A DNA stretch of 64,000 nt from Acidobacteriota bacterium (GTDB lineage Bacteria > Acidobacteriota > Terriglobia > Terriglobales > Acidobacteriaceae). The DNA is taken from assembly GCA_021846985.1 (NCBI GenBank), contig JAJZVX010000003.1:186001-250000 (forward strand). Reading direction: 5' to 3'. The notes beneath the pieces were generated by a model. The model was not told the DNA's origin. It did no database searches and worked only from the letters and a program-made list of their open reading frames with translations. Both the position numbers and the translations under genes were made by a program. How positions within the stretch are numbered: position 1 is the first letter of the stretch; the number at the start of each line of letters is the position of its first letter. Positions 1 to 9,771 of this stretch are shown one piece after another.

Positions 1-468
1 GCCTTCAACCACGCGTCCACAGCGTTCGGGGACGTAGCCTGGGCCGGGCAAAGCACGCGCCATGTCCGCGCCGGCTTCGAACAGGCCGGCCTCACCCAGG
101 ACCGACTTCGCGAGTTGTGGTCTGCGATCAGCCCGTGCAGCTACTATCCCAAGATCGCCAGCCCCGCAGTAGACGGTCCCCGGAAGAAAGTCCTGATGAT
201 CTATGCCGACTACGATCTGACCTTTCCCCGCGAATACTCGCTGGAGGTCGTTCGAGCCTTCAAGCGCATCGGGCTGAACTTCGAGGTGCGCGTGCTGCCC
301 TGCGGCCACTACACTACGGGCGAAACGCCCTACAAATTCATCGACGGCTGGTACATGGGCTCCTTTGTCTATCGTGCCTTCAAGGCGCTGCGCGAGGAGA
401 AGGCCACCAGCGTGGAGAGCCTGCCGGCGCGTGTGCTGGAAGCAGAGGAAGAAAGCATCTCCCGCTAA
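1..468 (+). CDS. alpha/beta hydrolase, C-terminal part (5' end outside window)
   Basis: The frame is open from base 1 to the stop at 466-468, giving 155 visible residues. The visible part looks like the end of an alpha/beta-hydrolase fold: a late-strand segment LMIYADYDLTF places a candidate acid (Asp) at about visible residue 68-71, and PCGHYTTGETPY carries the candidate catalytic His at about residue 102. The nucleophile elbow (GxSxG) lies upstream of the window. The WAGQSTRHVRAGFE stretch before it resembles a poorly characterised subgroup of acidobacterial and proteobacterial hydrolases. Substrate cannot be inferred. About 200 bases with no clear gene separate it from the convergent aminotransferase gene. 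Confidence 0.75.
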   Translation, partial: AFNHASTAFGDVAWAGQSTRHVRAGFEQAGLTQDRLRELWSAISPCSYYPKIASPAVDGPRKKVLMIYADYDLTFPREYSLEVVRAFKRIGLNFEVRVLPCGHYTTGETPYKFIDGWYMGSFVYRAFKALREEKATSVESLPARVLEAEEESISR

Positions 469-669
469 GGGAAAATCGGTCCCCGCAAGGCGCGGAGCTT
501 CCCTTGCCATCGATCCGGAGCAGAGGGCGACGCCGCGCGGCCATTCATCGCGATCCATCAAGCCGCGATGGGTACACCCTCCATCCTTCCCAAGGAATCA
601 AGACTACCGCGGAGGGCATAAGCGCGCCACCGGCGCGCAGGGTGGACAACCGGTCCCCAGCCTGCGATG

Positions 670-1857
670 TCAGGCAGGGACGAGGCCTTTGGCAAACATC
701 TGCCGGATGCCGCGGAGAGCCTGGCGGGTGCGCTCCTCGTTTTCAATGAGGGAGAAGCGGACGTGGCGGTCGCCGTGGTCGCCGAAGCCGATGCCGGGGC
801 TGACGGCGGTTTTGGCCTCGGCAAGCATACGCTTGGAGAACTCGAGGGAGCCAAGGGACTGGTACGCCTCGGGGATTTTTGCCCAGACGAACATGGTGGC
901 CTTGGGTGAGGGGACCGACCAGCCCAGCTTGTTGAGTCCCTCGATGAGGACATTGCGGCGGCGCTGATAGGTTTCGCAAATCTCGCGGACGCAGTCTTGG
1001 GGGCCTTCGAGAGCGGTGATGGCAGCGACCTGGATGGGGGTGAAGGTTCCGTAGTCGAAGTAGCTCTTGAGCTTGGCCAGAGCGGCGACGAGGCGGGGGT
1101 TGCCGACCATGAAGCCAACGCGCCAGCCTGGCATGTTGTAACTCTTGGAGAGGGTGAAGAACTCGACGGCGACCTCTTTGGCGCCGGGAACCTGGAGGAC
1201 GCTGGGCGGCTTGTAGCCGTCGAAGGCAATGTCGGCGTAGGCCAGATCGTGGATGAGGTGGAAGCCGTATTGGTGGGCGAGTTCGACGAGCCGGGCGAGG
1301 AAAGGCAATTCCACGCACTCAGTGGTGGGGTTGGAGGGAAAGTTGACGATGAGGGCCTTGGGGCGCGGGGTCATGCGCGGGATGAGGTCCTCAAGCTGGG
1401 CGAGGAATTCTTCCTGGTCGTGGACGGGCACGCTGACCACGTGAGCACCGGCGATGACGGGGCCATAGATGTGGATGGGGTAGGAGGGGTTGGGGACGAG
1501 GACCGTGTCGCGCGAGTCGAGGATGGCGAGACAGAGGTGGGCGATGCCCTCCTTGGAGCCAATGGTGACAATGGCTTCGGACTCGGGGTCGAGATCAACG
1601 TCGTAGCGGGACTTGTACCAGTTGCAGATGGCGCGGCGCAGACGCGGGATGCCGCGGGAGACCGAGTAGCGGTGGGTGGCGGGCTTGAGGGCCGCTTCCA
1701 CCAGCTTCTCGACGATGTGGCGGGGGGTGGCGCCATCGGGATTGCCCATGCCGAAGTCGATGATGTCTTCGCCGCGCTGGCGGGCATCGCGCTTGAGGGC
1801 GTCGGTGATGGAGAAAACGTATTGAGGGAGGCGCTGGATGCGGCTGAACTCTTCCAT
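670..1857 (-). CDS. PLP-dependent aminotransferase (AlaC / LL-diaminopimelate aminotransferase type)
   Basis: A 395-residue fold-type I aminotransferase, full length for the class. It begins with FSRIQRLPQYVFSITD, typical of the AlaC (YfdZ) / DapL-like branch, has the substrate-arm motif DFGMGNPDGATP near residue 36, and the PLP-binding Lys in FFTLSKSYNMPGWRVGF near residue 236. Members make alanine from pyruvate and glutamate, or LL-diaminopimelate from tetrahydrodipicolinate; sequence alone does not decide. A dapF-like gene lies at the other end of the window, so a lysine or peptidoglycan role is possible. The start is supported by GGAG five bases before the ATG. It is transcribed divergently from tyrS. 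Confidence 0.88.
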   Translation of the reverse strand: MEEFSRIQRLPQYVFSITDALKRDARQRGEDIIDFGMGNPDGATPRHIVEKLVEAALKPATHRYSVSRGIPRLRRAICNWYKSRYDVDLDPESEAIVTIGSKEGIAHLCLAILDSRDTVLVPNPSYPIHIYGPVIAGAHVVSVPVHDQEEFLAQLEDLIPRMTPRPKALIVNFPSNPTTECVELPFLARLVELAHQYGFHLIHDLAYADIAFDGYKPPSVLQVPGAKEVAVEFFTLSKSYNMPGWRVGFMVGNPRLVAALAKLKSYFDYGTFTPIQVAAITALEGPQDCVREICETYQRRRNVLIEGLNKLGWSVPSPKATMFVWAKIPEAYQSLGSLEFSKRMLAEAKTAVSPGIGFGDHGDRHVRFSLIENEERTRQALRGIRQMFAKGLVPA

Positions 1858-2113
1858 GATGACTCCAGTGTAAAGGCAATGGTTCAGGGATTAGGGACCG
1901 AGGGAACAAGAGAACAAGAAAGCCCGATGCTCTCTGATTTGTGGATGTTGGGTTGTGGATGAGATGAAACGAGTTTAGGCGGCCAAAGCCGCCGCAGCCG
2001 CGGCACGGGCCGCGCCGGCGCAGAGGATGCGCGCGAAGAAAAAGGCGCGAAAACGGTCGGCGGACTGCATAAAGTCGATTATAGCGTGCGAAGCAAGGGG
2101 CCAGAGCGGACTT

Positions 2114-2119
2114 TATACT
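2114..2119 (+). promoter_or_regulatory. -10 box of tyrS (TATACT)
   Basis: TATACT ends five bases before the ATG at 2125 and eleven before an in-frame ATG at 2131. No good -35 hexamer is visible 17 bases upstream. The position implies a leaderless or nearly leaderless tyrS transcript and argues against the upstream in-frame GTG at 2086 as the start. Confidence 0.6.
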
Positions 2120-2124
2120 CGAAG

Positions 2125-3372
2125 ATGACTATGAGCACATTTTTGCCTGTAGAGGAACAGATGGATTTGCTGGAGAAGGGCGCGGCGGAGATCATCCGCA
2201 CCAGCGACCTGCGCGAGCGCCTGGAAGAGAGCCGCAAGACGGGTCGTCCGCTGCGCGTGAAGGCGGGCTTTGATCCCACCGCTCCCGACCTGCACCTGGG
2301 CCATACCGTGCTGATGCGCAAGCTGCGGCACTTTCAGCAGCTCGGCCATCAGGTCATCTTCCTGGTGGGCGACTTTACCTCGCTGATCGGCGACCCGACG
2401 GGACGGAACGTAACGCGCAAGCCGCTTACGCGAGAACAGATCGACAAAAACGCCGAAACCTATAAAGAGCAGGTCTTCAAGATTCTCGACCCCGGGCAGA
2501 CTGAGGTTCGTTACAACTCCGAGTGGCTGGGAAAGCTGGACTACGAGCAGACGATCCGGCTGACCGCGCACTTTACGGTGAGCCAGATGCTGGAGCGCGA
2601 TGAGTTTCACAAGCGCTTCCAGGCCGAGCAGCCGATCAGCCTGCACGAGCTGCTCTATCCGGTGATGCAGGGGTACGACTCGGTGTGCCTGGAGTGCGAC
2701 GTGGAGCTGGGCGGGACCGACCAGAAGTTCAACCTGATGTGCGGGCGCGAGCTACAGCGGCACTACGGCCAGAAGCCGCAGATTGTGCTGATGACGCCGA
2801 TCCTGGAAGGACTCGACGGCGTGCAGAAGATGTCAAAGTCGCTGGGCAACGCCGTCGGGATTAATGAGCCGCCGGGCGAGATGTACGGCAAGCTGATGTC
2901 GATCTCCGACGAGCTGATGTGGAAGTATTTCGTCTTCCTGACGGATTTGAAGATCTCGGAGATCGAAGCGCTGAAGGCGGGCGTGGCGGCAGGAAGCGAG
3001 CATCCCATGGCCGTGAAGAAGCGGCTGGCGCGGACGGTTACGGGCGGATTTCATGGCGAGGCCGCGGCGGACGAGGCTGACAAGAACTGGGCGCGGATGT
3101 TCCAGCAGAAGGAGACGGCCGAGAACCTGGACGAGGTGAAGGTGTCCTGGGCCGAGGTAGCCGGGGCAGAAGCAGGCCAGGTCAAGCTGCCGAAGCTGCT
3201 GGTGGCCGTGGGGCTGGCGGCCAGCGGCGCCGAGGCCAACCGCAAGATCGCCGAGAAGGCCGTCAAACTGGATGGAGAGAGCGCCGCGAGCCCCTCTTTC
3301 TCTGTCGGTCCCCTGCCCGCCAGGATCGTGGTACGGCTGGGCAAGCGGGCCAGGGTGGCGGTGATCAGTTAG
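2125..3372 (+). CDS. tyrS: tyrosine--tRNA ligase
   Basis: Charges tRNA-Tyr with tyrosine in the cytoplasm. The 415-residue product has the class I signatures: PDLHLGH (the HIGH box) near residue 55 and KMSKS near residue 235, with [10 protein letters not shown] and [14 protein letters not shown] as expected for the bacterial TyrZ-like branch. The C-terminal ~70 residues ([28 protein letters not shown]) form an S4-like RNA-binding domain. An in-frame GTG 39 bases upstream extends the frame, but a -10 box lies between it and the ATG at 2125, so the ATG (or the next one at 2131) is preferred. It is convergent with the secreted-protein gene downstream. Confidence 0.95.
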   Translation: MTMSTFLPVEEQMDLLEKGAAEIIRTSDLRERLEESRKTGRPLRVKAGFDPTAPDLHLGHTVLMRKLRHFQQLGHQVIFLVGDFTSLIGDPTGRNVTRKPLTREQIDKNAETYKEQVFKILDPGQTEVRYNSEWLGKLDYEQTIRLTAHFTVSQMLERDEFHKRFQAEQPISLHELLYPVMQGYDSVCLECDVELGGTDQKFNLMCGRELQRHYGQKPQIVLMTPILEGLDGVQKMSKSLGNAVGINEPPGEMYGKLMSISDELMWKYFVFLTDLKISEIEALKAGVAAGSEHPMAVKKRLARTVTGGFHGEAAADEADKNWARMFQQKETAENLDEVKVSWAEVAGAEAGQVKLPKLLVAVGLAASGAEANRKIAEKAVKLDGESAASPSFSVGPLPARIVVRLGKRARVAVIS

Positions 3373-3443
3373 GCTTCAGCTTTCGTGTCCGTCCCGGTCC
3401 AGAGTCGGCTGATTTGCGGCACGATGAAGGAGCGGTTGGCGGC

Positions 3444-4175
3444 TCAGGAGCCCGCGACCCGGAGCAGCAAGCCGCTGCCGCCATCGAGGGCCAGCTTGCC
3501 GCGCTTTGCCTCCAGCACGATCCTGCCTTGCGGGGTGGTGCGTCCGGCGTGGACGATGCGGAGGTTGCTGTAGCCGTAAACACCACAAGCGTCCGTGGAA
3601 AACAGCCAGAAGGCCTGAGGCTTGCTGTTGTTGCCGTCCACGCCGCGGCAGGACTGGCCGCGCTGCGCGCGGGGCAGGGCGCGCACACCGTAGGGGGTGG
3701 GCTCGCCAACGATTTGCACCCCCGATTCGACATGGCCGCCGCCCCGGTAGACCATCTCGCCGCCGATCTGCTGGGTGGTGGCGTTTTCGGGATTGATGCC
3801 GCGGGAGGCCTCTTCTTCGGGAATCTGCGCCTGCGCAACCTCAAGATAGGAGGCCACGGCGCGCAGGTGGGCGTGGAGGGGAATGCTGCGGCCGTGGTCC
3901 TCGATGCTGTCGAAGACGATATCGAGACGCGAGGGGCCGTTCTTCTGGCTGGTCACCGCGACAATGTGCCCCAGCACGCGCGCGCCGCGATGGATCGAGG
4001 TTCCGGGAATGTTCTGCATCACCCGGGCCTGAATGAGCTGGCCGTTGCGGGCTTTGGCGGCATTGATTGCCCGATGGAGGCTGACGGGGAGAATGGTTCC
4101 CGCAGGCAGCGCGCTTTGCGCCGCCATCGACACAGGCAACAGGGCCATTGCGGCCCAGATCCATGCGGACTTCAT
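3444..4175 (-). CDS. secreted protein of unknown function
   Basis: A 243-residue protein starting with a Sec signal peptide (MKSAWIWAAMALLPVSMAAQ, cleavage near residue 20). The frame extends 51 codons further upstream, but only the ATG at 4175 has a strong ribosome-binding site (AAAGGAG about six bases before it). The mature part opens with LPAGTILPVSLHRAINAAKARNGQ and continues with alternating hydrophobic segments, suggesting a beta-rich exported domain. It resembles acidobacterial exported proteins that begin 'GT-[IL]-PV-x-L', for which I know no function. The C-terminal half has three cysteines that could form a disulfide. It is probably monocistronic. Confidence 0.7.
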   Translation of the reverse strand: MKSAWIWAAMALLPVSMAAQSALPAGTILPVSLHRAINAAKARNGQLIQARVMQNIPGTSIHRGARVLGHIVAVTSQKNGPSRLDIVFDSIEDHGRSIPLHAHLRAVASYLEVAQAQIPEEEASRGINPENATTQQIGGEMVYRGGGHVESGVQIVGEPTPYGVRALPRAQRGQSCRGVDGNNSKPQAFWLFSTDACGVYGYSNLRIVHAGRTTPQGRIVLEAKRGKLALDGGSGLLLRVAGS

Positions 4176-4487
4176 CGCAGACTCCTTTGCACCGCCGCGC
4201 CGCCCCTGCGCGGATGGCGACAGGCCGGCGCGGCGGATGGGCGCATACGCCACGCGGGAGTATCCGCGGGAGGGGCGGGCAGCGGCGCAGAGACGATCGA
4301 GAGTGTCTCCGTTCGCATTGGACTCCACAAGCGGACGTGGGGATGTTTTTTACGAATCAATTATTTTAATGAGAGAGAAGACCGGAGCCTGGCAGGCGCA
4401 GGCGCGAAAACCGGGAGCGCGGGTTCCTGGGCCGGCGGAGGCGCAGAGAAGCACGCGGGCCGGCCGCGCGCTTTGCCAAGGGATTGG
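4176..4487. other. 312-base intergenic region with one AT-rich patch
   Basis: No coding potential is evident. Bases 4343-4372 are conspicuously AT-rich (TTTTTTACGAATCAATTATT) against GC-rich flanks. The region should contain the promoter of the secreted-protein gene on the minus strand, and possibly the termination region of the glycosidase gene. I find no convincing -35/-10 pair in it. Confidence 0.4.
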
Positions 4488-6968
4488 CTAGGCCTGCCTG
4501 AAGGGATCGTGGACTTCCATGAGCAGCTCCCAGATGGCGCGGACGCGAGGGTACATGAGGGCGCGCCAGACGGCCGGGTTTTCCAGGCGCCAGGCCTCGG
4601 GTGTCGAGAACCAGTAGCCGTTCTTTTCCATCTCCCAGGACTGGCGGTAGACGCCCCAGCCGATGCGCAGGCCGTCAAGCTGCATAGCCCCGTCGCCGAT
4701 GCGCTTGCCCCAGTGGACGAGGTTGGCGGCGGCGGCGTAGCTGACGCCGGTCCAGACCTCAAAGTGGTGGTTGAACTCGCTGGCGGCGGTCCCGGGGGTG
4801 GAGTCGGGGTTCAGGGCATTGGCGGCGCCGATCTCGCCCACGCCGTCGCCGTTGGTGTCCATCAGCGGCAGAACGTTGCGCTTGAATATCTGGTGATAAT
4901 GCGAAGTCATGCGCTCAGGCGTGAGGACCGCCGGCAGGCCGGTAACGTCAACGAAGCGCTGGCCGAGGAAGGCGTCGGTCATCAGGATGTCGCTGTGCTC
5001 GTTGTACTGGTAGTAGCCCAGATCCTGCCGCCAGAACTCACGCTCGGCGCTGGAGCGGGCCGTGTCCAGTTCGGCCTGGACTTCGGCGGCGAAGGCGGAG
5101 TCGCGGCGGAACTCGGCCATCTCCTTGAGCATTTCCAGAGCGCCGATCCATAGAGTGGCGTTGAAGAGCTTGTTGGCCTTATACTCGTCGCTCTTCATCT
5201 CCGTGAGGCCGTCGCCGTCGGTATCGGTTGTGAGTTGATAGCGGTAGGTGCGCTGCACGGCCGGCCAGATCGCGTCGATGAAGTGGTCGTCGCCGGTCTT
5301 GCGCCAGTAGGCAAAGCACTGCTGGAGGTACTTGGGCGTAAACTCGCCCCAGGGGACGGTGCGGCGGCCCTTGATGCCGTAGTGGGCGTTGTAGAAGGGC
5401 GCGTAACAGTCGTAGTTGAAGTAGGGATCGAGATCGGGCGAGCCGATGTTGTGGGGAGCGCTGCCGTCCGGCGTGTCGAGGATGATGTCCGCAAAGCAGA
5501 GCAGGATGTCACGCTCGATCTGCGGCCAGAGGTCGCGGTTGGTGCGGCAGTAGTGGTGGCGAACGTCGAGGGCCTCGGCGTCGCGGTACTCCAGGCTCTC
5601 CATCACCCACTCAAGATGCTGGCCGGGCCGGGCGCCGTACTTCTTGGGCTTGGTGATGCAGCCGTTTTCCCAGAAGGAACCGAAGACACTGTAGTAGAGC
5701 TCGTTGAGGCCAGCCTGCTTCAGCCAATCCGGATAAGCCTGGTTGTCGGCGATCTGGCCGGTCCAATCGAGTACAGCGTCGCGCCACGCGTCGCGGTGGG
5801 CGAGGGCTTCGACCGCAATGGCCAGCGCCTGGCCATCTTTCTTGGGGAAGTACTCGGTATAGCGGCGGAGCCAGCGCGTTCCCTGTCCGAATTGGACCTC
5901 GGGGAAGTACCAGGAGAGAACGAAGGGAATGGCGGTTTCCGCGCCGGGAGCCAGCTCCGCTTCGACGGCAAGGGCGCCGGAGGGGAGGTCGCTGTGGGGG
6001 CTGAGCGTGGCGTTGGGCAGCGCTCCGTGGGCGGCGAAGGGCGTCCAGACGTCGGCGCCGTCGCCGTCGCCGTCCCATGCGGTGACGTACGTGGCTCTGC
6101 GATCGGTGGCGATGCACCAGGCGGAGTTTTCCGTGCCAGGGGGGTTGGCCGGATGGTTGGCCTCCATCACAATCGCGGTGACGGGGGCAGCGGCGAGGTG
6201 GTTCGAAAGGCCCTTGCGGTCTTCGCGGGTCGAGGGTGGATGGGGACCGGAGAGGCCAGTGAACTCGACGTCGCGGCGGCCCATGGGCCCGGTATAGGGA
6301 GCGTTGGGAAAGGTGAACAGGACGGAGAGCTTGACGGGGACCTTGAGCGGATTGCGCGCGCGAACGGTGAAGAAAGCGACGGGGAGCGAGGTTTCGCGGT
6401 AGTTGCCTTTGATGATGGGGCTGAAGAACTCCAGTGAGACTTCGGTGGCGAAGACGCTGGGCACGATCCAGCCGCGCGGAAAGAGCGCGTGGTAGACGGC
6501 TTCGTCTTGGCCGAGGCGCGGCCACGCGGGCAGCACGTCGTCGGTGGCGAGGGTGCGGGCCACGGCCGGCTTGCCCTGGATCTCTTCGCGGATGTGGAAG
6601 GCGGCTTGCGAAAGGAATCGCTCTTCGTAGCGGCCGGGCTTCATCATCCAGGGTCCGAAGGAGCCCGTGACGTTGAGCATGAAGTTGCCGGCGCCGATGC
6701 CGCCGAGAGGCACGCCTTTCTTGGTCCGCGTCGGCACGTCGAGCCAGCTGTTGTAGTCCTTCATGGGCGCGGCAATGTGAAGGTCAGGAGCATCGCCGAG
6801 GGCATGCTTCCAGGCGCAGGCGGGAAGGGCGCCGGACGGTCGCGCGTCTGCCCCGCGCCCCTGCCGGGCGTGGGGAACGGGCGTGGCAAGGGCATCGGCT
6901 CCCGCGGTTTTGAGCGCCCCGATGCCGAGTCCGACACCCGCGATAAATTTGCGGCGATTGATGGTCAT
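4488..6968 (-). CDS. Tat-exported GH116-like glycosidase (GBA2-type)
   Basis: An 826-residue protein with the layout of glycoside hydrolase family 116 (bacterial beta-glucosidases and the GBA2 glucosylceramidase family). It has a beta-rich N-terminal domain beginning near VPLGGIGAGNFMLNVTGSFG, then an (alpha/alpha)6 domain. SLEYRDAEALDVR fits the nucleophile-Glu region; the region expected to hold the acid/base Asp (DTDGDGLTEMKSDEY) diverges from well-studied members, so activity and substrate are uncertain. The start at 6968 has GGGAG upstream and gives a Tat signal (NRRKFIAGVGLGIGALKTAG), so the enzyme acts outside the cytoplasm. A TATACT box on the minus strand at 7028-7033 may be its -10. 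Divergent from the glucan phosphorylase gene. Confidence 0.8.
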   Translation of the reverse strand: MTINRRKFIAGVGLGIGALKTAGADALATPVPHARQGRGADARPSGALPACAWKHALGDAPDLHIAAPMKDYNSWLDVPTRTKKGVPLGGIGAGNFMLNVTGSFGPWMMKPGRYEERFLSQAAFHIREEIQGKPAVARTLATDDVLPAWPRLGQDEAVYHALFPRGWIVPSVFATEVSLEFFSPIIKGNYRETSLPVAFFTVRARNPLKVPVKLSVLFTFPNAPYTGPMGRRDVEFTGLSGPHPPSTREDRKGLSNHLAAAPVTAIVMEANHPANPPGTENSAWCIATDRRATYVTAWDGDGDGADVWTPFAAHGALPNATLSPHSDLPSGALAVEAELAPGAETAIPFVLSWYFPEVQFGQGTRWLRRYTEYFPKKDGQALAIAVEALAHRDAWRDAVLDWTGQIADNQAYPDWLKQAGLNELYYSVFGSFWENGCITKPKKYGARPGQHLEWVMESLEYRDAEALDVRHHYCRTNRDLWPQIERDILLCFADIILDTPDGSAPHNIGSPDLDPYFNYDCYAPFYNAHYGIKGRRTVPWGEFTPKYLQQCFAYWRKTGDDHFIDAIWPAVQRTYRYQLTTDTDGDGLTEMKSDEYKANKLFNATLWIGALEMLKEMAEFRRDSAFAAEVQAELDTARSSAEREFWRQDLGYYQYNEHSDILMTDAFLGQRFVDVTGLPAVLTPERMTSHYHQIFKRNVLPLMDTNGDGVGEIGAANALNPDSTPGTAASEFNHHFEVWTGVSYAAAANLVHWGKRIGDGAMQLDGLRIGWGVYRQSWEMEKNGYWFSTPEAWRLENPAVWRALMYPRVRAIWELLMEVHDPFRQA

Positions 6969-7175
6969 GGCAAGACTCCCCGGTTGCATTTCATGCGGGT
7001 TTCTGCGCGTTTTTTAAATTCCGCGGCAGTATACACCCGGATTTCTTCGGGAGAATCCTGATTCATATCAGTCATAGTGCGAAGTTATGGCCTTTCTTTT
7101 CTGGGTAGGCGGCGTCCAAGAACCTGAAGAAATCGTGCTTTGCGTATTTCAGTGGAAAAGAGGGAGCCCCGAACG

Positions 7176-9686
7176 ATGCCGGAATCTGCCCAGACGCCTT
7201 CAGTGCGAGATGCCTTGACCGAGATTGCCTTGAACCTGCGCTGGTCTTGGAACCATGCCGCGGACGACTTGTGGAGCCAGCTCGATCCTGAGTTATGGGA
7301 ACTCACCCGCAATCCGTGGGCCATGCTGCAAACCGTCTCGCAGCAGAAACTGGATGCGATGGCGGCCAATCCGCAGTTTATGGAAAGGATTGCGGAGATC
7401 CTGGAGCGCAAAAAACGGCGCGAGGAGACGACGAGCTGGTTTGAGCGCACTCATGCCGAGAGCGCGCTGACGCGCGTGGCCTACTTCAGCATGGAATACA
7501 TGCTGAGCGACGCCCTCCCGATCTACTCCGGCGGGCTGGGCAATGTGGCCGGCGATCAACTGAAGGCGGCCAGCGATCTGGGGATTCCGGTCACCGCCGT
7601 GGGCCTGCTCTACCAGGTGGGCTATTTCCGGCAGCGCATTGACGCCGAGGGGCGGCAGCAGGCGCTGTATCCCTTTAACGATCCGGGGCAACTGCCCATC
7701 CAGCCGGTGCGCCAGGCAAACGGCGAGTGGCTGCGTCTGGCGCTGGATCTGCCCGAGTGCCGTCTGTGGCTGCGCGCCTGGCAAGTGGATGTCGGCCGGG
7801 CAAGACTTTACCTGCTGGATACGAACGACCCGGCCAACCTGCCGGAGTATCGCGGCATCTGCGGAGAACTGTACGGGGGCGGACCGGAACTGCGCATCCT
7901 GCAGGAACAGGTGCTGGGGATCGGCGGCTGGCGGCTGCTCTGCGCCCTGGGCATCCGGCCGGAGGTCTGCCACCTGAATGAGGGCCACGCGGCCTTTGCG
8001 GTGCTGGAGCGGGCGCGGGATTACATGGAGCGGCACGCGGTGTCGTTCGAGGCGGCGCTCGCCATTACCCGCGCCGGCAATCTCTTTACCACGCACACGC
8101 CCGTGGAGGCGGGTTTTGACCGCTTTGCCCCGCAACTGATGGACCGCAGCATGCGCCGCTACGCGCAGCAGGCGCTGCACATCTCCATGGATGCGCTGTT
8201 CAGTCTGGGCCGCATCAATCCCGGCGACCCATCCGAACCGTTCAGCATGGCGCTGCTGGCCATGCGCGGCAGCGGAGCCGTGAACGGCGTCAGCCGCCTG
8301 CACGGTAAGGTCAGCCGGCAGCTCTTCCAGAATGCCTTCCCGCGCTGGCCACAGGCGGAGGTGCCCATCGGCGAGGTGACCAACGGTGTGCATGTGCCGA
8401 TCTGGGATTCGGCCGCTGCCGATCAACTCTGGCACGAGGCCTGCGGACAAGAACGATGGGAGGTTGACGAAGCGGAGATCGAGGCCAAGATCCGGCGTGT
8501 GCCGGATGCGCATCTGTGGCAGATGCGCTGTTCTTCGCGCGCGGCCCTGGTGCAGTTTATCCGGACCCGGTTGTGCCGGCAGATTGCCGGCCAGGGCGCA
8601 ACGGAGGGCGAGGTTGACGTGGTCGAGCAGATCTTCGACCCGGGCGTGCTGACCCTCGGTTTTGCGCGCCGCTTTGCCACCTACAAGCGGCCCAACCTCC
8701 TGCTGCACGACCGCGAGCGGCTGCTGCGCATCCTTACCAACCAGCAGCGGCCGGTGCAACTGGTGATTGCCGGCAAAGCGCATCCCCAGGACGCGCAGGG
8801 GCAGGCCATGATCCGGGAATGGATCGAATTTATCCGGCATACTCCGGCGCGCGCGCATGTGGTCTTCCTTGCCGACTACGACATGCGCCTTACCGAGAAC
8901 CTGGTGCAGGGCGTGGATGTTTGGCTGAACACCCCCCGGCGGCCCTGGGAGGCATGCGGCACCAGCGGCATGAAGGTGCTGGTGAACGGCGGCCTGAACC
9001 TTTCCGAGCTGGATGGCTGGTGGGCCGAGGCCTATACGCCCCAGGTGGGCTGGGCGCTGGGCGACGGCTGCGAGCATGGCGACGATGTGGCCTGGGACGC
9101 GGCGGAGGCCGCGCATCTCTACAACCTCCTCGAGCAGGAGGTGATTCCAGAGTTCTACAACCGCAACGAAGAGGGGTTGCCGGCGGCGTGGATCGAACGG
9201 ATGCGCGAGAGCATGGCGCTGCTGACCCCCGCCTTTTCCGCGACGCGCTGCGTGCGCGAGTACACCGGCAAATACTACCTGCCGCTGGCGCAGGCTTACC
9301 GGCAGCGCGAGCAGGGCGGAGGCGCGGAGGCCGAGCGCTTGCTCGAATGGCGCCGCCAGCTCGATCTCCATTGGTCCAGGCTGCGTTTGGGCCCGCTCCA
9401 GGTGGAGAGCGGCGACCAAGAGCTGCGCTTCCGCGTGCAGGTGTATCTGGATGAGCTGAACCCCGAAGCGGTGCGGGTGGAGCTCTATGCCGATGCGCCG
9501 GACGGGGAAAAACCGCTCTGCATTCCCATGCAACAAGGCGAGCTGCTGGCGGGCAAGGATGCCTGGTGCTATACGGCAACGGTGCGTACCAGCCGCCCCG
9601 CCAGCGACTTTACGCCGCGGATGGTTCCTTCTTTCCACGGCGCACAGGTTCCGCTCGAGGCCGCGCATATCCTCTGGTACAGTTGA
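7176..9686 (+). CDS. glgP: alpha-glucan phosphorylase
   Basis: Releases glucose 1-phosphate from alpha-1,4-glucans such as glycogen or maltodextrin, using phosphate and PLP, in the cytoplasm. The 836 residues match the 'alpha-glucan family' phosphorylases (GT35) that start with a DUF3417-like domain (LRWSWNHAADDLWSQLD). The PLP lysine lies in EACGTSGMKVLVNGG near residues 591-605, the glucose-site residues in GFARRFATYKRPNLL, and EYMLSDALPIYSGGLGNVAGD near residue 110 is the glycogen-synthase-like loop. A TTG 36 bases upstream is in frame, but the ATG at 7176 has AGAGGGAG eight to nine bases before it. No other glycogen gene is next to it; panB follows 85 bases later. Confidence 0.92.
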   Translation: MPESAQTPSVRDALTEIALNLRWSWNHAADDLWSQLDPELWELTRNPWAMLQTVSQQKLDAMAANPQFMERIAEILERKKRREETTSWFERTHAESALTRVAYFSMEYMLSDALPIYSGGLGNVAGDQLKAASDLGIPVTAVGLLYQVGYFRQRIDAEGRQQALYPFNDPGQLPIQPVRQANGEWLRLALDLPECRLWLRAWQVDVGRARLYLLDTNDPANLPEYRGICGELYGGGPELRILQEQVLGIGGWRLLCALGIRPEVCHLNEGHAAFAVLERARDYMERHAVSFEAALAITRAGNLFTTHTPVEAGFDRFAPQLMDRSMRRYAQQALHISMDALFSLGRINPGDPSEPFSMALLAMRGSGAVNGVSRLHGKVSRQLFQNAFPRWPQAEVPIGEVTNGVHVPIWDSAAADQLWHEACGQERWEVDEAEIEAKIRRVPDAHLWQMRCSSRAALVQFIRTRLCRQIAGQGATEGEVDVVEQIFDPGVLTLGFARRFATYKRPNLLLHDRERLLRILTNQQRPVQLVIAGKAHPQDAQGQAMIREWIEFIRHTPARAHVVFLADYDMRLTENLVQGVDVWLNTPRRPWEACGTSGMKVLVNGGLNLSELDGWWAEAYTPQVGWALGDGCEHGDDVAWDAAEAAHLYNLLEQEVIPEFYNRNEEGLPAAWIERMRESMALLTPAFSATRCVREYTGKYYLPLAQAYRQREQGGGAEAERLLEWRRQLDLHWSRLRLGPLQVESGDQELRFRVQVYLDELNPEAVRVELYADAPDGEKPLCIPMQQGELLAGKDAWCYTATVRTSRPASDFTPRMVPSFHGAQVPLEAAHILWYS

Positions 9687-9771
9687 TGCGCCAGCCGCGC
9701 CGGGAGGCGGCGGGCGTACACTGGGGTTGTTCGGGCTGCATCCGGGGCAACGGAGCGGCACTGGAGACGAT

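Noticed and set aside
2086-2124. In-frame GTG start 39 bases upstream for tyrS
   Set aside because: The TATACT -10 box lies between this codon and the ATG at 2125, and there is no ribosome site before it.
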